From an uncultured bacterium (GTDB taxonomy: Bacteria; Krumholzibacteriota; Krumholzibacteriia; LZORAL124-64-63), in NCBI GenBank assembly GCA_937910695.1, contig CALEMW010000153.1, positions 1 through 42,681 on the forward strand: a stretch of DNA of 42,681 bases. Direction: 5' to 3'. Each line of letters opens with the position of its first letter. Positions within the stretch are counted from its first letter, which is position 1. Made by a program: the position numbers and the translations under genes. Below, piece after piece: positions 39,764-42,681 of this stretch. The notes under the pieces were generated by a model. The model searched no databases. It was not told the DNA's origin and was given only the letters and a program-made list of their open reading frames with translations.

Positions 39764-42681
39764 CTACTTCAGCAGAGTCATCTTCTTCTGCAGGCTCTGC
39801 TCCCCTGTCGTCAGCCTGTAGAAATACACGCCGGCCGCAGTCTCGGCACCACGATCATCACGCCCGTTCCATGTTGCCACATGGGTCCCGGCGCTTCTGT
39901 GCTCGTCTACCAGGGTGCGCAGGACACGCCCCCGCAGATCGAAGACCTGCAGCTTCACCCGGCCGCTTCGCGGCAGATCGAAGGAGATGTCCGTCTGCGG
40001 GTTGAACGGATTGGGATAGTTCTGGGCGAGCACCGGGGCGGTCGGCAGACCGTCGACGCCGGTCACACCGTTCGACGTGACCACCACGTTGTCCACGGCC
40101 CAACCCCAGGCGTTGACCGAGCCGTCGGCGTAGAGCCGGAACCTCAGCAGCACGGTCGCACCCTGCGCGAACGTATCGTTGAGAACGATGTTACGGGAGC
40201 GGTACAGGCTCGGGCTACCCGACTGGCCTGAATTGTAGGCGCTCAGCCAGGCGGCATCGGCACGGGAGTCGTAACCATCCACCAGAGGCACCCAGGTCAC
40301 GCCGTCGCTGGTTCCCTCGACGATGACGTAATCCCAGAAGCTGTAATCACCGAACGTCGAACCCGGTTCGCCGGGTTCCACGATCACGATTTCGTCGAAA
40401 TCGAGCGTCGTGGGATTGGAGATGATGATCGGCTTGAGCAGCAGCGCCGTGGGGCTCTCGGCGTTCTGATAGTTGTGGCCGGTATGCAAGGCGCCGTTGG
40501 CGAAGCCTCCGGGGGTGGTCCATGTCATCGCATGGGTTCCGAAATCGTCACCCTCTGCGACCGTGTCCAGAACGTTGGTGTAGTCGTAGACGGGTGTACC
40601 GAACACCGTCACATCGACAACCTTGGTCACGGATTCATAGACGCCCCCGTCCTTGAAGCTCCGCGCGAGGATCGTGCGCGAGCCCGCCGTCAGCACGGGT
40701 AGGTCGAGGGTCTCGTTCTGGAGGACCGTGTTGGGGCCGTAGGTCGTAACCACGTTGCCGTCGATCCGGACCTGGGTCGAGTCGTAAACCGACCTCAGGT
40801 TCAGTTCCAGATGCAGATCGCCGGCCGGCACCTGCACCGCCCTGACGAGCAGCGGATTATAGGTGGATCCATTCAGCAAGGTGGGATCGGTCGTGGTCCA
40901 GATGCCCCGACCATGGGTGGCCAGGACGATCTCGTCCTCGACGGCGGCCAGCTTCCAGATGCCGACGGCCGGCAGGCCGTTGTCGGCCAGGGCCCAGTTG
41001 GCGCCGCCGTCGACCGACTCGATGAGCCCGATCTCCGAACCCACCCAGATGTGACTGGCGTCGTTGGGGAAGACCATCAGATCGTAGACGGCCACGTCGG
41101 GGAAGCCGTTGGTGCTGACCGATCCGGTGCCGAAGCCGCTGATGTCGGCCCAGTTGGCGCCGTAGTCGACGGTCTTGAGGATCTTGGGCCGTTCGGCGTA
41201 GGAAAACAGCACATAGGCCGTGGCGGCGTCGTGGGGATCGGCGGCCAGGCCCGAGATGCCGCCCATGGTCACGGTCGTGTAGTCGGTGGTGCCGTTGAAG
41301 GTCGCACCGCCGTTGGTCGAAACCAGGATGTCGCCGTCGACGTCCATGCGGGCGCCGGCCCAGACCACGTCGGGGTCGGCGGCCGACACGCGGACGTCGT
41401 GGAAGGAGCTCAACCCGCCCCAGGTGCCCGAGTTGATCGTCGCGAGGTTCCAGGAGCCGCCGAAGTTCGTGGAGCGCCAGACGCCGGAGACGCCCACGGC
41501 GAACAGGTCGTCGGGACGCGCGGCGCTCTTGCCGATCTTGGTGATGAACGGGGCGTTGCCGCCACCGGTGTCGGCGAGGCCCGAGGTCGCCGAGTTCCAG
41601 GTCGCACCGCCGTCCAGCGACCGGGTCAGGCCGTTGTACTGGTAGCCGCCGATCATCTTCTGCGGATCGTCGAAGTGCCAGGAGGTCTCATAGCCGTCGC
41701 CGCCGATGGCGAAGGTCCAGGGCGTCGTGCCCGTCGGATCGTCGGGCGAAAACCAGGTGCCGTTGTCCTGCATGCCGCCGAAGTAGGCGCTCGAGCCGGG
41801 ACGCTTGTCCACGCCGTAGAACTGGGTCGTGGTCATGCCCAGGATCGGCATCGTGAAGCCTGATTCGCCGCTGGCGGTGCGCGTCACACCACCGTCGTTG
41901 GTGCCCAGGATCCACCAGCCGCCGCCGTCGTGGACGATCGCGATGCCGTGATGGTCGGGGTGCGGGAAGCCGTAGCTGGCCATGGGCGTGGTCGTGTGCT
42001 GGTTCGAGCCCACGGAGTCGAGCTCGATGCGGTAGAGCTGGGGGCCGCCCACGTAGACGATGGTCGGATCGGTGGGATGGCAGGCGATGGTGTTGTCGTA
42101 CCAGCCCTGGCCGCCGAGCCAGCTCGGCTCGCCGCCGTTCTCGAAGGTCTCGTTCCAAGTGGCGCCGGCGTTCCAGGAGACCCAGAGGATGGAGTTGGAG
42201 GCGCCTTCGGCCGAGACGTAGAGATAGTTCGAGTTCACCGGCGAGATGGCCATCTCGAAACGGCCGGAAAAATCGGTGATGCCCGTGTTGATGAAGGCCC
42301 AGGTCTGGCCGGTGTCGACGGACTTGAGGATGCCGCCCGCGTCGGTCGCGGCGTACTGCACGCTGAAGTCGTTGGGGTCGGCCACGAGCTGGAGCACCCG
42401 CGCCGGGTCGCTGAAGTCGCCGGCTCCCGTCTGGTTGTAGACCTCGGTCCAACTCACGCCCCCGTTGGTGGAGCGGAAGATGCTGGTGCTGGGATAGAGC
42501 GAAAGCTTGAACCGGCCGGTGGTCGTGCTGACCAGCACCAGGTCGGGATCGGTCGGCGAGACGATGATGCGCGACACGTTGTTGAATCGCGGGTCGTTCA
42601 GCGTGCTCGCGATGGGCGCCCAGGTAGCGCCCTTGTCGACGGACTTGAGCATGCCGTTGCCGTTCATGGTGTCGATGTTGT
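39764..42681 (-). CDS. Large secreted BNR/sortilin-like repeat protein with sorting domain, 5-prime partial
   Basis: The frame stays open to the window edge (971 residues visible). The first ATG at 42667 is internal, since the codons before it (N-I-D-T) continue the fold. The visible part is a string of BNR/Vps10-like propeller repeats with Asp-box patterns such as SVDKGATWAP, STNGGVSWTE, SVDTGQTWAF, SLDGGATWNS and SVDGGANWAL, up to about residue 600. A beta-sandwich region follows (around 750-870), then a FlgD-like Ig tail with YPNPFNPQTDISFDLP and the LRGRVLRTL core, ending in MTLLK. These proteins are exported and often cell-surface bound. No sialidase catalytic residues can be assigned. 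The signal peptide lies outside the window. Confidence 0.88.
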   Translation of the reverse strand, partial: NIDTMNGNGMLKSVDKGATWAPIASTLNDPRFNNVSRIIVSPTDPDLVLVSTTTGRFKLSLYPSTSIFRSTNGGVSWTEVYNQTGAGDFSDPARVLQLVADPNDFSVQYAATDAGGILKSVDTGQTWAFINTGITDFSGRFEMAISPVNSNYLYVSAEGASNSILWVSWNAGATWNETFENGGEPSWLGGQGWYDNTIACHPTDPTIVYVGGPQLYRIELDSVGSNQHTTTPMASYGFPHPDHHGIAIVHDGGGWWILGTNDGGVTRTASGESGFTMPILGMTTTQFYGVDKRPGSSAYFGGMQDNGTWFSPDDPTGTTPWTFAIGGDGYETSWHFDDPQKMIGGYQYNGLTRSLDGGATWNSATSGLADTGGGNAPFITKIGKSAARPDDLFAVGVSGVWRSTNFGGSWNLATINSGTWGGLSSFHDVRVSAADPDVVWAGARMDVDGDILVSTNGGATFNGTTDYTTVTMGGISGLAADPHDAATAYVLFSYAERPKILKTVDYGANWADISGFGTGSVSTNGFPDVAVYDLMVFPNDASHIWVGSEIGLIESVDGGANWALADNGLPAVGIWKLAAVEDEIVLATHGRGIWTTTDPTLLNGSTYNPLLVRAVQVPAGDLHLELNLRSVYDSTQVRIDGNVVTTYGPNTVLQNETLDLPVLTAGSRTILARSFKDGGVYESVTKVVDVTVFGTPVYDYTNVLDTVAEGDDFGTHAMTWTTPGGFANGALHTGHNYQNAESPTALLLKPIIISNPTTLDFDEIVIVEPGEPGSTFGDYSFWDYVIVEGTSDGVTWVPLVDGYDSRADAAWLSAYNSGQSGSPSLYRSRNIVLNDTFAQGATVLLRFRLYADGSVNAWGWAVDNVVVTSNGVTGVDGLPTAPVLAQNYPNPFNPQTDISFDLPRSGRVKLQVFDLRGRVLRTLVDEHRSAGTHVATWNGRDDRGAETAAGVYFYRLTTGEQSLQKKMTLLK

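Overview
The window is GC-rich, densely coding, and reads as chromosomal DNA from a didermal bacterium. Several secreted proteins carry a C-terminal FlgD-like immunoglobulin sorting domain (NPFNP motif, then a D(V/L)xGRxVRTL core). Together with ASPIC/UnbV and FG-GAP repeats, a tricorn-like protease and many TPR lipoproteins, this resembles uncultured FCB-group or candidate-phylum lineages (Eisenbacteria, Krumholzibacteriota, Latescibacterota type). This placement is an inference; the window holds no rRNA marker. I found no tRNA, rRNA, CRISPR array, insertion sequence or phage gene.

Layout. 1-5.5 kb (minus strand) is a housekeeping block: prmC (cut by the window edge), prfA and a DUF1385 membrane protein in one operon, then rpmE with a clear terminator, rho, and a TPR lipoprotein. 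5.6-7.6 kb (minus) is a tight four-gene cassette: a secreted LTxxQ (Spy/CpxP-like) protein, an ECF sigma factor, a small one-TM putative anti-sigma factor and a membrane-anchored LTxxQ protein. It resembles CnrYXH-type envelope metal sensing. 7.7-12 kb (minus) holds a YchF-like GTPase with a GT-C/TPR membrane protein, a small ABM-domain protein and a rhodanese-methyltransferase fusion. 12.1-14.9 kb (plus) holds an O6-alkylguanine-DNA alkyltransferase and an alpha-glucan phosphorylase. 15-16.6 kb (minus) holds a 35-residue lysine-rich mini-protein, phoU and a truncated PhoR-like kinase, with Pho-box-like 11-bp repeats in front of phoU.

16.8-20.4 kb is the most accessory-looking part: an orphan ThsB-like TIR protein, a GH30 glycosidase lipoprotein behind a repeat-rich promoter, a winged-helix regulator with a long hairpin-rich leader (candidate structured RNA), and a two-CW domain protein. 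20.6-22.9 kb (plus) is a three-gene minor pilin operon. 23.1-28 kb holds an ornithine-type class III aminotransferase, a GNAT acetyltransferase, a MATE exporter and a TPR lipoprotein. 28.1-39.6 kb (plus) holds a D-Ala-D-Ala carboxypeptidase, a subtilase with FG-GAP repeats, a tricorn-like protease with a polyacidic insert, an MscS channel and a tandem GT2 glycosyltransferase. The window ends inside a large secreted BNR/sortilin-like repeat protein on the minus strand.

The best candidates for new biology are the hairpin-rich leader near 19.7-20.0 kb, the sigma/anti-sigma/LTxxQ cassette, the orphan TIR gene, and the broken phosphate kinase beside a Pho-box-controlled phoU. All promoter calls rest on hexamer matching by eye.
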